NCBI GenBank assembly: GCA_029260375.1
Contig: JAJDDI010000060.1
Location: 1-47,264 of the forward strand
Reading direction: 5' to 3'
From: Phycisphaerales bacterium
GTDB taxonomy: Bacteria > Planctomycetota > Phycisphaerae > Phycisphaerales > UBA1924
DNA: 47,264 nucleotides
Shown here: in pieces, positions 40,134 to 47,264 of the stretch
Layout of the letters: the number at the start of each line of letters is the position of its first letter
How positions within the stretch are numbered: the first letter of the stretch is position 1
Notes under the pieces: generated by a model
The model's database searches: none
Seen by the model: the letters and a program-made list of their open reading frames with translations, nothing else
Told to the model about the DNA's origin: nothing
Made by a program: the position numbers and the translations under genes

Positions 40134-41102
40134 CTACGCCCGGCGCACCATCCGCGACCGCTCGTCCCTCGTGACCACGCCCCCCGCGTCCCGCAGCCAC
40201 CGCCGCGCATCGGTCACGTACCCCGCCGTGGGCTTGAGCTCGGGCAGCCGCCCGCCCCAGTACCGGTTAAACCGCGCCATCGCCAGCTCGCGGATGTACT
40301 TGGCCGCCATCGACGCCAGCGCCACCGGCAGATGCGCGTCCTCCGCCTCGGGCAGGAACACGGCGCCCACGTCCCGCCCCCGCGCCGCGTACCGGCTCGC
40401 CCGGGGCGACTGCTCGAGCGTCTCAAACCCAGCCCCGAGCACGCCCCGGACCATGTCGCTGTAGTCCGTCCGCCCGCTCTGGCGGTCGCAGACCAGACGC
40501 ACCCCCGCGCCCCCGTCCCCGAACTTCTCCAGCGCGCTGCGCATCAGCGCCGTGACCGCCTCGCCCGCGACCGCCGCCTTCGACCGTCTCGCCGCCAGAA
40601 GGTCGTTGAACCGGTTCTCGCAGATCGTCAGGCACTTCACGCCCAGCAGCTCGACGCCCCCGTCGTTCATCGCGTTGCGCACCACGTTCGTCGAGATCCG
40701 AATCTGGTCCGCCCCCGTGCTCACGGGCAGCTCCGCCGCCGCACGCGCATACCAAGGCGCGTCCTCGAACCGCGCCCCCACCCGCTCACACAAACTGTGC
40801 TCGTCCCACGCCTCCTGCCCCGCCGCGCCCAGGAACGACAGCACCCCCCGCTCCAGGTGCGTCAGCGGGTGCTTCGTCTTGAGCTGGTTCGACAGCTTGA
40901 GCTTCTTCGAATCCGCAACGGGCACCCGCCCCCGCGCATCCCGCACCGCCCGGCACACGCCCCTGTCCATCAACGCCCACAGGTCCGGCGCCGCGTCCCC
41001 AGCCGACCACCCCGACACCCGGAACACCGACGCCCCAACGCACAACGGCCCGAGCATCGGCCCGTACCCCGCCTCATCAATCCCCACGTAGATCAGCGCC
41101 AT
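40134..41102 (-). CDS. Divergent RNase HII-like protein
   Basis: The N-terminus (YVGIDEAGYGPMLGPLCVGA) matches the RNase HII start (Asp9-Glu10). DSKKLKLS, CDRQSGRTDY (the third acid region) and ALASMAAKYIRELAMARFNRYW (compare AAxSIxAKxxRD) complete the fold. It has 322 residues, against roughly 200 for normal RNase HII. A charged insert lies between the DSK and the third acidic region. The usual role is to remove RNA from RNA-DNA hybrids; whether this divergent form keeps that activity is unknown. No SD is visible; TAGCGT lies 9 bases before the ATG. ribD follows immediately. Confidence 0.78.
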   Translation of the reverse strand: MALIYVGIDEAGYGPMLGPLCVGASVFRVSGWSAGDAAPDLWALMDRGVCRAVRDARGRVPVADSKKLKLSNQLKTKHPLTHLERGVLSFLGAAGQEAWDEHSLCERVGARFEDAPWYARAAAELPVSTGADQIRISTNVVRNAMNDGGVELLGVKCLTICENRFNDLLAARRSKAAVAGEAVTALMRSALEKFGDGGAGVRLVCDRQSGRTDYSDMVRGVLGAGFETLEQSPRASRYAARGRDVGAVFLPEAEDAHLPVALASMAAKYIRELAMARFNRYWGGRLPELKPTAGYVTDARRWLRDAGGVVTRDERSRMVRRA

Positions 41103-41151
41103 CCCGCCCCGACGCTACCGACCCCCCCCGCTCCAGCGCCCAGCCGACAGC

Positions 41152-42840
41152 TCATCCACCGCTCGCCCCGTCGTAAAACCTCGCCAGATCCCCCCGCAGG
41201 GCGTCCAGCGACGGCGCGTGGATGTACATCATGTGCCCCGCCTCGTACTCGTGGATCTCGATGTTCCCCCGAAGCTCCTCCGCCAGCGACAGGTGGCTCA
41301 TCGTGTACTCCGTCCCGAAGTACGGCGTCGCCAGATCGTAATACCCCGACGCCACGAACACCCTCATGTGCGCCTGCTTGTGCATCACCGACCGCATCCG
41401 CTCGGCCACATCCAGATACCGGTTGTTCGCCGCCCCCCCGTACGTCCACGGCCACACGTTCGTCAGGATCTCGTAAGGCAAATCCGACTCAAAGCCCAGC
41501 TCCTCACGCACGTACGCGTTCAGGCTCGACGTGTAGTTGCTCTGGATCGCCGCGTACGACGGGTCAAAGTCGTACCGCTCCCCCGCGTCGTCCCGGTCGC
41601 GCCCCGTGAACCGCGAGTCCAGCCGCCCCACCGTCCGCCCCCGCTCGCGCAGCAGCTCCTTCGTAAACCGGAAGATCTCGATCCGCAGATTCGTCCGCTC
41701 GATGTAATCAGCGCTCAACCCCGTGTACGACGCCAGCCGCTCGGCGATCTCCCGCGCCCGCGCCGGGTCGATCTTGTCCCCCTCCATCAGCGCCGCCGCG
41801 TAATCCCCCGCCGCGAAGGCCTCGACCTCGTCAAGCAGCTCCCGCACCGGGCGGCGAAGCTGATCCTCCGCGAGCGCCCCGTGGTAGTGCGCCGTCGCCG
41901 CGTACGTCGGCAAGAAACACACGTACGGCAGGTCATTCCCCGTATCGAACCGCGCCGTCTGGAACTGCAGAATCGAACTCACCAGCACCACCCCGTTGAG
42001 CCCGATCCCGTGCGTGTCGTGCAGCTCCCGAACCAAACCCGCGGCTCTGGTGGTCCCGTAGCTCTCCCCCGCGATGAACTTCGGGCTCCGCCACCGCTGC
42101 TCCCGCGTGATGAACCGCCGGATGAACTCCGCCACCGACGCGATGTCCGGCTCCACCCCGTGAAAGTCCTTCGCGCTCGTCTCCCCCACCGCCCGCGAGT
42201 ACCCCGTGCTCACCGGATCGATGAACACAAAGTCCGACCGGTCCAGCATCGAGTGCAGGTTGTCCACCACCCCGTACGGCGGCGCCCCCGGGTTCCCAAC
42301 CTCGTCCGCGTACGCCACCCGCCTCGGCCCGAACACCCCCAGGTGCAGCCAAACCGAGCTCGACCCCGGCCCCCCGTTGAAGCTGAACGTGATCGGTCGC
42401 TCCGCCGGATCCGGATGCCCAAACAACTCCAGCGGGTCCCGCCCCGCCTCCACCATGCCCCGCGCCAGCTCCGTCCCCCGCTCGCCCGGCCCGGTGTACG
42501 ACGCTGCGATCTTCTCGTACGCCTCCTCGCCCAGCGTCTCCCGGGCCAGGTCCTCGTTGACCTCCGTCAGGTCAACCTTCCGGTACGCGATATAGAAAAC
42601 CCGCGCTTCCTCCTCGTCCTTCTCGTTGACCAGCACCATCGTGCCCGCGACGCCCAGGTAGTCCACGGTCCCGTCCATCAGCTGGACCCGGTGGGCCGTC
42701 ACCGCCGGCGCCTCGGGATACCGCTGGAAATCCGCGCTCACGCTCGCTTCGTCTTCGTCCTGCGCCACGCAGACCGCCCGCAGAGGCGCCCCAAGAACGA
42801 TCAGGACCAGCAACGCCATTCGGATTCCGTGTGTGCTCAT
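41152..42840 (-). CDS. Secreted serine carboxypeptidase (peptidase family S10)
   Basis: Exported carboxypeptidase Y-like enzyme of 562 residues. The signal peptide is at 1-26 (MALLVLIVLGAPLRAVCVAQ). The oxyanion segment is NGGPGSSS at 155-162. The catalytic triad is Ser260 in GESYGTTRA, Asp502 in ASGYYDLATP and His536 in AGHMMY. It releases C-terminal residues from peptides outside the cytoplasm. No SD is present; TATGCT lies six bases before the ATG, suggesting a leaderless message. It follows the tRNA-Leu terminator directly, so its promoter must lie within or just after that hairpin tail. Confidence 0.92.
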   Translation of the reverse strand: MSTHGIRMALLVLIVLGAPLRAVCVAQDEDEASVSADFQRYPEAPAVTAHRVQLMDGTVDYLGVAGTMVLVNEKDEEEARVFYIAYRKVDLTEVNEDLARETLGEEAYEKIAASYTGPGERGTELARGMVEAGRDPLELFGHPDPAERPITFSFNGGPGSSSVWLHLGVFGPRRVAYADEVGNPGAPPYGVVDNLHSMLDRSDFVFIDPVSTGYSRAVGETSAKDFHGVEPDIASVAEFIRRFITREQRWRSPKFIAGESYGTTRAAGLVRELHDTHGIGLNGVVLVSSILQFQTARFDTGNDLPYVCFLPTYAATAHYHGALAEDQLRRPVRELLDEVEAFAAGDYAAALMEGDKIDPARAREIAERLASYTGLSADYIERTNLRIEIFRFTKELLRERGRTVGRLDSRFTGRDRDDAGERYDFDPSYAAIQSNYTSSLNAYVREELGFESDLPYEILTNVWPWTYGGAANNRYLDVAERMRSVMHKQAHMRVFVASGYYDLATPYFGTEYTMSHLSLAEELRGNIEIHEYEAGHMMYIHAPSLDALRGDLARFYDGASGG

Positions 42841-42846
42841 GGCGCG

Positions 42847-42874
42847 AGCATACGCGCTCCGCCCCAATCCGCAA
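42847..42874 (-). promoter_or_regulatory. Promoter-like pair of the peptidase S10 gene
   Basis: On the minus strand TTGCGG (42874-42869), a 16-bp spacer, then TATGCT (42852-42847), six bases before the ATG. The -35-like box overlaps the end of the U-tract of the tRNA terminator. Confidence 0.45.
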
Positions 42875-42906
42875 AAACACAACCGGGCCCCCATTCGGGT
42901 GCCCGG
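42870..42906 (-). terminator. Intrinsic terminator after tRNA-Leu
   Basis: On the minus strand CCGGGC-A-CCC pairs with GGG-G-GCCCGG across a 4-nt GAAT loop (42906-42883), followed by TTGTGTTTTTGC. It starts 11 bp after the tRNA 3' end. Confidence 0.75.
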
Positions 42907-42916
42907 CGCCGTGCAA

Positions 42917-43002
42917 TGCGGATGAGAGGGCTCGAACCTCCACGGGGTTTTACCCCCACTAGGACCTGAACCTAGCGCGTCTGCCAATTCCGCCACATCC
43001 GC
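42917..43002 (-). tRNA. tRNA-Leu(CAG)
   Basis: An 86-nt class II tRNA. The acceptor stem GCGGATG/CATCCGC is perfect, with discriminator A. The anticodon stem CTAGG/CCTAG encloses TTCAGGT with anticodon CAG. The long variable arm (GGGG TAAAA CCCC) and the T loop (TTCGAGC) in a 5-bp stem with one G-U pair are normal. CCA is not encoded. It decodes CUG, one of the most frequent Leu codons expected here. A promoter-like pair lies just upstream and a terminator just downstream, so it is a separate transcript. Confidence 0.96.
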
Positions 43003-43014
43003 GGCAGCCCGCCA

Positions 43015-43043
43015 AGCGTAGACCCCCACCCCGCAACCGGCAA
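43015..43043 (-). promoter_or_regulatory. Sigma70-like promoter of tRNA-Leu
   Basis: On the minus strand TTGCCG (43043-43038), a 17-bp spacer, then TACGCT (43020-43015). The expected start is near 43008, about six bases before the mature tRNA 5' end. Confidence 0.5.
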
Positions 43044-43072
43044 CACACCCGCGCCCCGTCCCCGCCCCCGCG

Positions 43073-43110
43073 TACAAAAAGATGGCCCCGGGATCTCGAT
43101 CCCCGGGGCC
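43073..43110 (-). terminator. Intrinsic terminator of recA
   Basis: On the minus strand GGCCCCGGGGAT and ATCCCGGGGCC pair with one bulge around a short loop (43110-43084), followed by CTTTTTGT. It starts 33 bp after the recA stop. Confidence 0.85.
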
Positions 43111-43142
43111 ACCCTCTGGTGTCAGTCTGTCTCAGACGCCGA

Positions 43143-44345
43143 TCACTCCCCGCCGGTCGAGGCCCGGAACCCCGCCTTCTCGTCGTCCACCTTCTTGCTC
43201 GCCATCCGCTTGGCCAGCACCTTGGCGCGGACCTCCGCGAACAGGTCCGGGTTCTCCCGCAGGAAGTCCTTGGCCCGCTCGCGACCCTGCCCCAGGCGGA
43301 TCTCCCCGTACGAGTACCACGCCCCGGACTTCTCGCACACCTTGTCGTCCACCGCCATGTCGATCAGGTCCCCCGTCGCGCTGATCCCCTCGTTGAACAT
43401 GATGTCGAACTCCGCCTGACGGAACGGCGGCGCCACCTTGTTCTTCACCACCTTCACCCGCACGTGGTTGCCCACCGGCGTGTCCCCGTCCTTGAGCGTC
43501 CCCGTCCGCCGGATGTCCAGCCGAACCGACGCGTAGAACTTGAGCGCCCGCCCGCCGGGCGTCGTCTCGGGCGAGCCGAACATCACGCCGATCTTCTCCC
43601 GGATCTGGTTGATGAAGATCACCGTGCAGCTGCTCCGCGCGATCACACCCGTGAGCTTCCGCATCGCCTGCGACATCAGCCGCGCCTGCAACCCCACGTG
43701 CGTGTCGCCCATCTCCCCCTCGATCTCCGCCCGCGGGATCAGCGCCGCCACCGAGTCCACCACCACCACGTCCACCGCGTTGGACCGCACCAGCAGCTCG
43801 CAGATCTCCAGCGCCTGCTCGCCCGTGTCCGGCTGGCTCACCAGCAGATCATCAATGTTCACCCCGATCCGGCGCGCCCACGTCGGGTCCAGCGCGTGCT
43901 CGGCGTCGATGAACGCCGCCACGCCCCCGCCCTTCTGCGCCTGCGCGATCACCGTCAACGCCAGCGTCGTCTTACCCGACGACTCAGGCCCGAACACCTC
44001 AACGATCCGCCCCCGCGGGATGCCCTTGCCCCCCAGCGCCAGGTCCAGGCTCAACGCCCCCGTCGAGATCCCCGGCACGTTGATGTACGCGTCCTCGTCC
44101 AGACGCATGATCGACCCCTTCCCGAACGCCTTGTCGATCTGCGACAGGGCGCGGTCCAGGGCCTGCGTCTTCTGCGGGTCGGGCTTGGGGGTTGCGGGAG
44201 CTGGCGGCGCCTTCACCTCGACGGGCGCCTCCGGCTTGGGAGCGCTCTTCGCCGGGGCCTTCGACTTGCTCGGGGCCTCGGTCGCCGTCGAACCACTCCC
44301 CGCCGAACCACTCTCCGCCGAACCGTTGGAATCTGCGCGTGCCAT
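43143..44345 (-). CDS. recA: Recombinase RecA
   Basis: ATP-dependent strand-exchange protein for homologous repair. The core begins at about residue 56 ([23 protein letters not shown]). Walker A is GPESSGKT (about 119-126), Walker B is [10 protein letters not shown], and [20 protein letters not shown] is the L2 DNA-binding loop. It has 400 residues; an N-terminal extension of about 55 residues rich in Ala, Pro, Lys and Ser ([20 protein letters not shown]) is not found in E. coli RecA. ATG 44345 is chosen; the upstream TTG 44366 lies inside an AAAGGAC-like region. A sigma70-like promoter at 44520-44548 gives a leader of about 168 nt. I see no standard LexA box. Confidence 0.97.
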   Translation of the reverse strand: MARADSNGSAESGSAGSGSTATEAPSKSKAPAKSAPKPEAPVEVKAPPAPATPKPDPQKTQALDRALSQIDKAFGKGSIMRLDEDAYINVPGISTGALSLDLALGGKGIPRGRIVEVFGPESSGKTTLALTVIAQAQKGGGVAAFIDAEHALDPTWARRIGVNIDDLLVSQPDTGEQALEICELLVRSNAVDVVVVDSVAALIPRAEIEGEMGDTHVGLQARLMSQAMRKLTGVIARSSCTVIFINQIREKIGVMFGSPETTPGGRALKFYASVRLDIRRTGTLKDGDTPVGNHVRVKVVKNKVAPPFRQAEFDIMFNEGISATGDLIDMAVDDKVCEKSGAWYSYGEIRLGQGRERAKDFLRENPDLFAEVRAKVLAKRMASKKVDDEKAGFRASTGGE

Positions 44346-44519
44346 ACCTACACCGTCCTTTCGCAACCGTGCGGGCCTCAGGCGCTGTTGGGGCGGCGGG
44401 CAAAGCCCGGAACCCCTCAGCCGTGCGGGCGCACGGGGCTCGGCGTCAATCCGTCCGGTGATCCGCCTTGGCCACCGATCCGTCCCAGGGGCGACGCCGC
44501 TCGCGAGCCTGGTTCCCGG

Positions 44520-44548
44520 ACGGTATCAGACCCCAAACCTGCTGTCAA
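44520..44548 (-). promoter_or_regulatory. Sigma70-like promoter of recA
   Basis: On the minus strand a perfect TTGACA (44548-44543), a 17-bp spacer, then TACCGT (44525-44520). The expected start is near 44513, a leader of about 168 nt. By-eye call. Confidence 0.6.
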
Positions 44549-44621
44549 CATGTACGGGTCCCGATCGCCTCACGAGCCCCAATCAAACCCGTTTCCAGCC
44601 CATGACAGCCCATATCCCGAC

Positions 44622-44630
44622 TTATCCACA
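44622..44630 (+). promoter_or_regulatory. DnaA-box-like nonamer
   Basis: TTATCCACA, a perfect match to the consensus DnaA box, about 75 bp upstream of the recA -35 box and 55 bp before the zinc-ribbon ATG. A single copy may be chance; no cluster of boxes and no dnaA/dnaN gene is nearby, so this is not an origin. Confidence 0.4.
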
Positions 44631-44684
44631 CCGGGAACCCCACCGCGTCACCGCCGAACCTTCCCCCGACCGATACACCGACGC

Positions 44685-45374
44685 ATGGACACCATCTGCC
44701 CCAACTGCGACACCGACATCCCACCGGGGGAGATCAACGTCGGTCAGAACGTCGCCTACTGCCGCGCCTGCGACACCGTCCACCGACTCTCAGAACTCGC
44801 CGACGCCGAACGCGTCAAGATCACCGCGACCGACACGCCCCCCGACGGCGCCTGGATCCGCGACGACGGACGCGACATCCGCGTCGCCGCCACCTGCCGC
44901 TCACCCTCCACCGCCGCCTTCTTCATCCTCTTCTCTGGCTTCTGGAACTCCATCGTCGGGATCTTTCTCTTCAACTCCATCGCCTCACTGCTTGGCTACA
45001 AGGGCATCCGCTCCTCATCCTCGGGCTTTGATCTCTTCACCCTCGTCTTCATGATCCCGTTCGTCATCGTCGGCCTCGTCACCGCCTTTATCGCCCTCAT
45101 GGCGGTCTTCGGGCGCGTCGAGGTCCGCATCGGTCATGAGTTCGGCTACGCCAAGACCGGCGTCGGCCCCATCGGCTGGACACGCCGCTTCGACGCTGCT
45201 CGCGTCACCGACGTCACCATCCAGACCGCCAACTCATCCACCAACGGCAAGCCCGACCGCCACATCGTCATCGAAGCGCACGACAAGACCGTCAAGCTCG
45301 GCTCCGTGCTCTCCAAGGCCCGCCGCCGCTGGATGGCCGGCGCCCTCACGCGCCTGCTCATCACCCGTCGCTAG
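44685..45374 (+). CDS. Zinc-ribbon membrane protein with a bPH-like C-terminal domain
   Basis: A 229-residue protein. The N-terminus is a zinc ribbon with two CxxC pairs (CPNC at 5-8, CRAC at about 27-30). A short linker is followed by two membrane helices (about 79-103, FFILFSGFWNSIVGIFLFN; about 116-143, FTLVFMIPFVIVGLVTAFIALMAVF). The C-terminal part (VEVRIGHEFGYAKTGVGPIGWTRRFDAARVTDVTI) resembles bacterial PH-like domains. No named family is assigned. No SD is visible. It is divergent from recA and shares a CTAG stop overlap with the DUF2231 gene. Confidence 0.78.
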   Translation: MDTICPNCDTDIPPGEINVGQNVAYCRACDTVHRLSELADAERVKITATDTPPDGAWIRDDGRDIRVAATCRSPSTAAFFILFSGFWNSIVGIFLFNSIASLLGYKGIRSSSSGFDLFTLVFMIPFVIVGLVTAFIALMAVFGRVEVRIGHEFGYAKTGVGPIGWTRRFDAARVTDVTIQTANSSTNGKPDRHIVIEAHDKTVKLGSVLSKARRRWMAGALTRLLITRR

Positions 45375-45904
45375 TCGTCGGCGTCAACCGGCGGCTCAAC
45401 AGTGGGAGGCGCCATCGGCGCCCGCACCCCATACGCGTGCACCAGCTCCGCCCCCATGTGCCCCGCCCACGCCAGACGCTGCAACCCGACGCCGTACACC
45501 CCGAGGAATAGGACCGCGCCCACGCCCACCGCGATCACCCGCCCCTTGCCCTTCTTGAGCCCCGCCCCCAGCCCGAGCACCACGACAAACAGCGCCGTCG
45601 CCGCCACAAACAGCGTCCGCGCGAACTCCCCCATGTGCTCGTGCTCGGAGATCGCCCGCCCAACCACCTCGCTGGTCACCGCGATCTTGTCCTCCGTCGC
45701 CTCGCCGCTCATCACCGCGACAAACGCCAGCCCCGTCCCCGCCAGCAGCATCAGCAGCCCCGCGACCATCCACACCCACCGCCGCTTGAAATCCAGCAGC
45801 CCGATCACCATCGGAACCCACGCCAGCATCAGCAACGCCAGCGGGAAGTGAACCACGAGCGGGTGAGCGGCCTCCCAACTCGGCAGCGGCGGCATCAGGC
45901 TCAT
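45371..45904 (-). CDS. DUF2231-family membrane protein
   Basis: A 177-residue membrane protein with four helices (about 18-38, 45-65, 96-115, 121-141). The family signature HPLVVHFPLALL is at about 14-25, and a second His-containing segment (ISEHEHMGEFAR) lies between helices 2 and 3, then AGHMGAELVH after helix 4. The His residues suggest haem or metal binding, but the function of the family is not known. TTGGAG precedes the ATG. Its stop shares the CTAG palindrome with the preceding convergent gene. It lies 50 bp after the SRPBCC gene and is probably co-transcribed. Confidence 0.85.
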   Translation of the reverse strand: MSLMPPLPSWEAAHPLVVHFPLALLMLAWVPMVIGLLDFKRRWVWMVAGLLMLLAGTGLAFVAVMSGEATEDKIAVTSEVVGRAISEHEHMGEFARTLFVAATALFVVVLGLGAGLKKGKGRVIAVGVGAVLFLGVYGVGLQRLAWAGHMGAELVHAYGVRAPMAPPTVEPPVDADD

Positions 45905-45954
45905 GCGGTTGCTCCAAGGTGTTCAAGAACAGACCGAGCCTACCGCGATCGCTT

Positions 45955-46401
45955 CTACTCCGCCTCGATCGCCGCGATCATCTGATCCAGGTCCTTGTTC
46001 ACGCACTTCTTCATCCACCCGTTCATCAAGGGCCACAGCGGGCTCGTCAGCTTCGCCCCCAGCGACACCGCCTTGAGCCGCCCCGCCATCTCAAACTCCG
46101 TCCCCCCGTCCGCAGGGCGGAACGCGTGATCAAAGTGCATCTCGCACCCGCACGAGCTGGCGCTCATCGTGTAGCTCTTGCCCGGGTCGAACGCGGTGAT
46201 CTCCATCTCTTCCGTCCGCTCCTTCTTGCCCATCAGACGCGTCTCCTTGAAGCGCGTCCCCTTCCCGAACGCCCCGTCGGTCAGCACCTCGAACCGCTGG
46301 ATCCCGTCGATCGTCGCCGCCGCAAAGTCAAAGTCCGTGAACGCCGCGAACGCCTGCTCCACCGGCGCCTCGATCCGACGCGTGATCACCCAGTTGCTCA
46401 T
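45955..46401 (-). CDS. SRPBCC (START-like) superfamily protein
   Basis: A 148-residue single-domain protein. VITRRIEAPVEQAFAAFTDFDF is the usual start of the Bet v 1/START-like fold, and GKGTRFKETRLMGKKERTEEMEITAFDPGKSY forms the sheet. The last helix is LMNGWMKKCVNKDLDQMIAAIE. These proteins bind a hydrophobic ligand or act as cyclases or coenzyme-Q-binding proteins; the ligand is not known here. GGAG lies nine bases before ATG 46401. It is divergent from the carboxylase gene (103 bp). Confidence 0.85.
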   Translation of the reverse strand: MSNWVITRRIEAPVEQAFAAFTDFDFAAATIDGIQRFEVLTDGAFGKGTRFKETRLMGKKERTEEMEITAFDPGKSYTMSASSCGCEMHFDHAFRPADGGTEFEMAGRLKAVSLGAKLTSPLWPLMNGWMKKCVNKDLDQMIAAIEAE

Positions 46402-46455
46402 CGCCAGTGCTCCACGCTGCCCCACACGCCCGCCCCCACACCGGACGCCGGGCCT

Positions 46456-46461
46456 CTATCC
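46456..46461 (+). promoter_or_regulatory. -10-like element of the carboxylase beta gene
   Basis: TATCCT about 43 bp before the ATG, with an expected start near 46468. No strong -35 box is seen. By-eye call. Confidence 0.3.
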
Positions 46462-46504
46462 TCTGATCCGACGCCCAGCCTACCAACCACCGGACGATCC
46501 CAAC

Positions 46505-47264
46505 ATGCCCGATACCAGCGACAACCCCCTGCGCTCCACCACCGCCCAGTACCTCGAGACCGAGGCCCAGATCCGCCTGGGCGGCGGCCCCAAGGCCATC
46601 GACCGCCAGCACGCCAAAAACCGCCTCACCGCCCGAGAGCGCGTCGCCAAACTCATCGATGACGGCGCCAACTTCCAGGAACTCGCCCTCTGGTCCGCCC
46701 ACGGCATGTACGCCGAACACGCCGGCGCCCCCGCCGCCGGCGTCGTCACCGGCATCGCCCATGTCCACGCCCGCCCCCACATGATCATCGCCAACGACGC
46801 CACCGTGAAGGCCGGCGCCTTCTTCCCCATGACCTGCAAGAAGATCATCCGCGCCCAGACCATCGCCCGCATGGCCCGCCTCCCCCTCATCTACCTCGTC
46901 GACTCCGCCGGCGTCTTCCTCCCCCTCCAGGAAGACGTCTTCCCCGACACCGACGACTTCGGACGCATCTTCTTCCTCAACAGCGTGCTTTCCGCCGAGG
47001 GCGTCCCCCAACTCGCCGCCATCATGGGCTACTGCGTCGCCGGCGGCGGCTACCTCCCCGTCCTCTGCGACACCCTCATCATGACCGAAGGCTCGGGCCT
47101 CTACCTCGCCGGCCCCGCCCTCGTCAAAGCCGCCATCGGCCAGGACGTCACCGACGAACAGCTCGGCGGCGCCTCCATGCACGCCGAAATCTCCGGCACC
47201 ATCGACTTCAAAGAACCCGACGACGACGCCGCCATCCACCGCCTCCGCAACCTCGTCAGCAAGT
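46505..47264 (+). CDS. Acyl-CoA carboxylase carboxyltransferase (beta) subunit, methylcrotonyl-CoA carboxylase-like (3' end cut)
   Basis: The frame is open from ATG 46505 to the window end (253 codons), so only the N-terminal half is seen. It begins MPDTSDNPLRSTTAQYLETE and shows GGGPKAIDRQHAKNRLTARERV, the start of the crotonase-like carboxyltransferase fold. IYLVDSAGVFLPLQEDVFPD and DDFGRIFFLNSVLSAEG match the methylcrotonyl-CoA carboxylase beta subunit more than propionyl- or acetyl-CoA ones. GYCVAGGGYLPVLCDT and AGPALVKAAIGQDVTDEQLGGASMHAEISG follow. It takes part in leucine or odd-chain and branched acid breakdown with a biotin-carrying alpha subunit that is outside the window. Confidence 0.9.
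   Translation, partial: MPDTSDNPLRSTTAQYLETEAQIRLGGGPKAIDRQHAKNRLTARERVAKLIDDGANFQELALWSAHGMYAEHAGAPAAGVVTGIAHVHARPHMIIANDATVKAGAFFPMTCKKIIRAQTIARMARLPLIYLVDSAGVFLPLQEDVFPDTDDFGRIFFLNSVLSAEGVPQLAAIMGYCVAGGGYLPVLCDTLIMTEGSGLYLAGPALVKAAIGQDVTDEQLGGASMHAEISGTIDFKEPDDDAAIHRLRNLVSK

Larger units (their letters stand above)
44346..44684. other. Divergent intergenic region, recA / zinc-ribbon gene
   Basis: 339 bp without a supported gene. The minus strand holds the recA promoter (44520-44548) and a long recA leader. The half towards the zinc-ribbon gene contains a perfect DnaA-box-like nonamer (44622-44630) and a possible GATACA/TACACC -10 directly before the ATG, which is weak. No other element stands out. 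Confidence 0.55.

Noticed and set aside
44622..44630. Replication origin at the DnaA-box nonamer
   Set aside because: A single nonamer, no cluster, no AT-rich unwinding region and no dnaA, dnaN or gidA gene close by.
46328..47239. A 303-codon minus-strand frame of Gly/Asp/Glu/Val
   Set aside because: It is the shadow of the acyl-CoA carboxylase beta gene, which is open on the plus strand to the window edge.

Overview
The window looks like ordinary chromosome of a high-GC member of the Planctomycetota, most likely class Phycisphaerae. The indicators are a GC content that looks close to 70 %, a secreted nuclease ending in a GC-type dockerin module, a Lys-rich tail on a DksA-like protein next to lspA, exported HEAT-repeat and peptidase S10 proteins, and many response-regulator and SpoIIE-type signalling proteins. 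About 46 protein genes (the first and last are cut by the window edges) and one tRNA-Leu are packed almost edge to edge. I see no insertion sequence, prophage, CRISPR array, rRNA or plasmid function.

Region 1-16 kb: dockerin nuclease (cut), receiver protein, unknown small protein, PBP4-type peptidase (dacB), UbiD-family decarboxylase, a methyltransferase plus two-gene ABC exporter operon, proC, accA, a DksA-like protein plus lspA, a membrane protein, a cupin, an MBL hydrolase and two DinB-like paralogues that follow a ThiF-like gene. Region 16-26 kb: ThiF, GNAT acetyltransferase, a comparatively AT-rich lipoprotein gene, the rpsL-rpsG operon with its own promoter and terminator, MazG, two tandem SpoIIE phosphatases, a cobalamin adenosyltransferase and recJ.

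Region 26-36.3 kb is the most coherent system: a leftward type II/IV-pilus-like cluster of three prepilins, a small membrane protein, a 960-residue secretin with an unusual acidic repeat-bearing C-terminus, and a TPR lipoprotein. It is followed upstream by an exported HEAT-repeat protein with an embedded phospho-Asp-less receiver-like segment, transcribed divergently from an HTH-receiver regulator. Region 36.3-47.3 kb: M42 aminopeptidase, YgfZ, a tiny acidic lipoprotein, ribD, an RNase HII-like protein, a serine carboxypeptidase, tRNA-Leu(CAG), recA, a zinc-ribbon membrane protein, a DUF2231 protein, an SRPBCC protein and the start of an acyl-CoA carboxylase beta subunit.

Two patterns span the window. 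First, a recurring -10-like hexamer (TANNNT, often TANNCT) lies 5-7 nt before the start codon of several genes with no Shine-Dalgarno sequence (ubiD, proC, accA, thiF, mazG, peptidase S10), pointing to leaderless transcripts; other genes have clear GGAG-type sites. Second, most convergent pairs overlap at their stop codons or are a few bases apart, while intrinsic hairpin terminators are found at only a few places (rpsG, HEAT gene, HTH-receiver/M42, tRNA-Leu, recA). Promoter calls are by eye and unverified.
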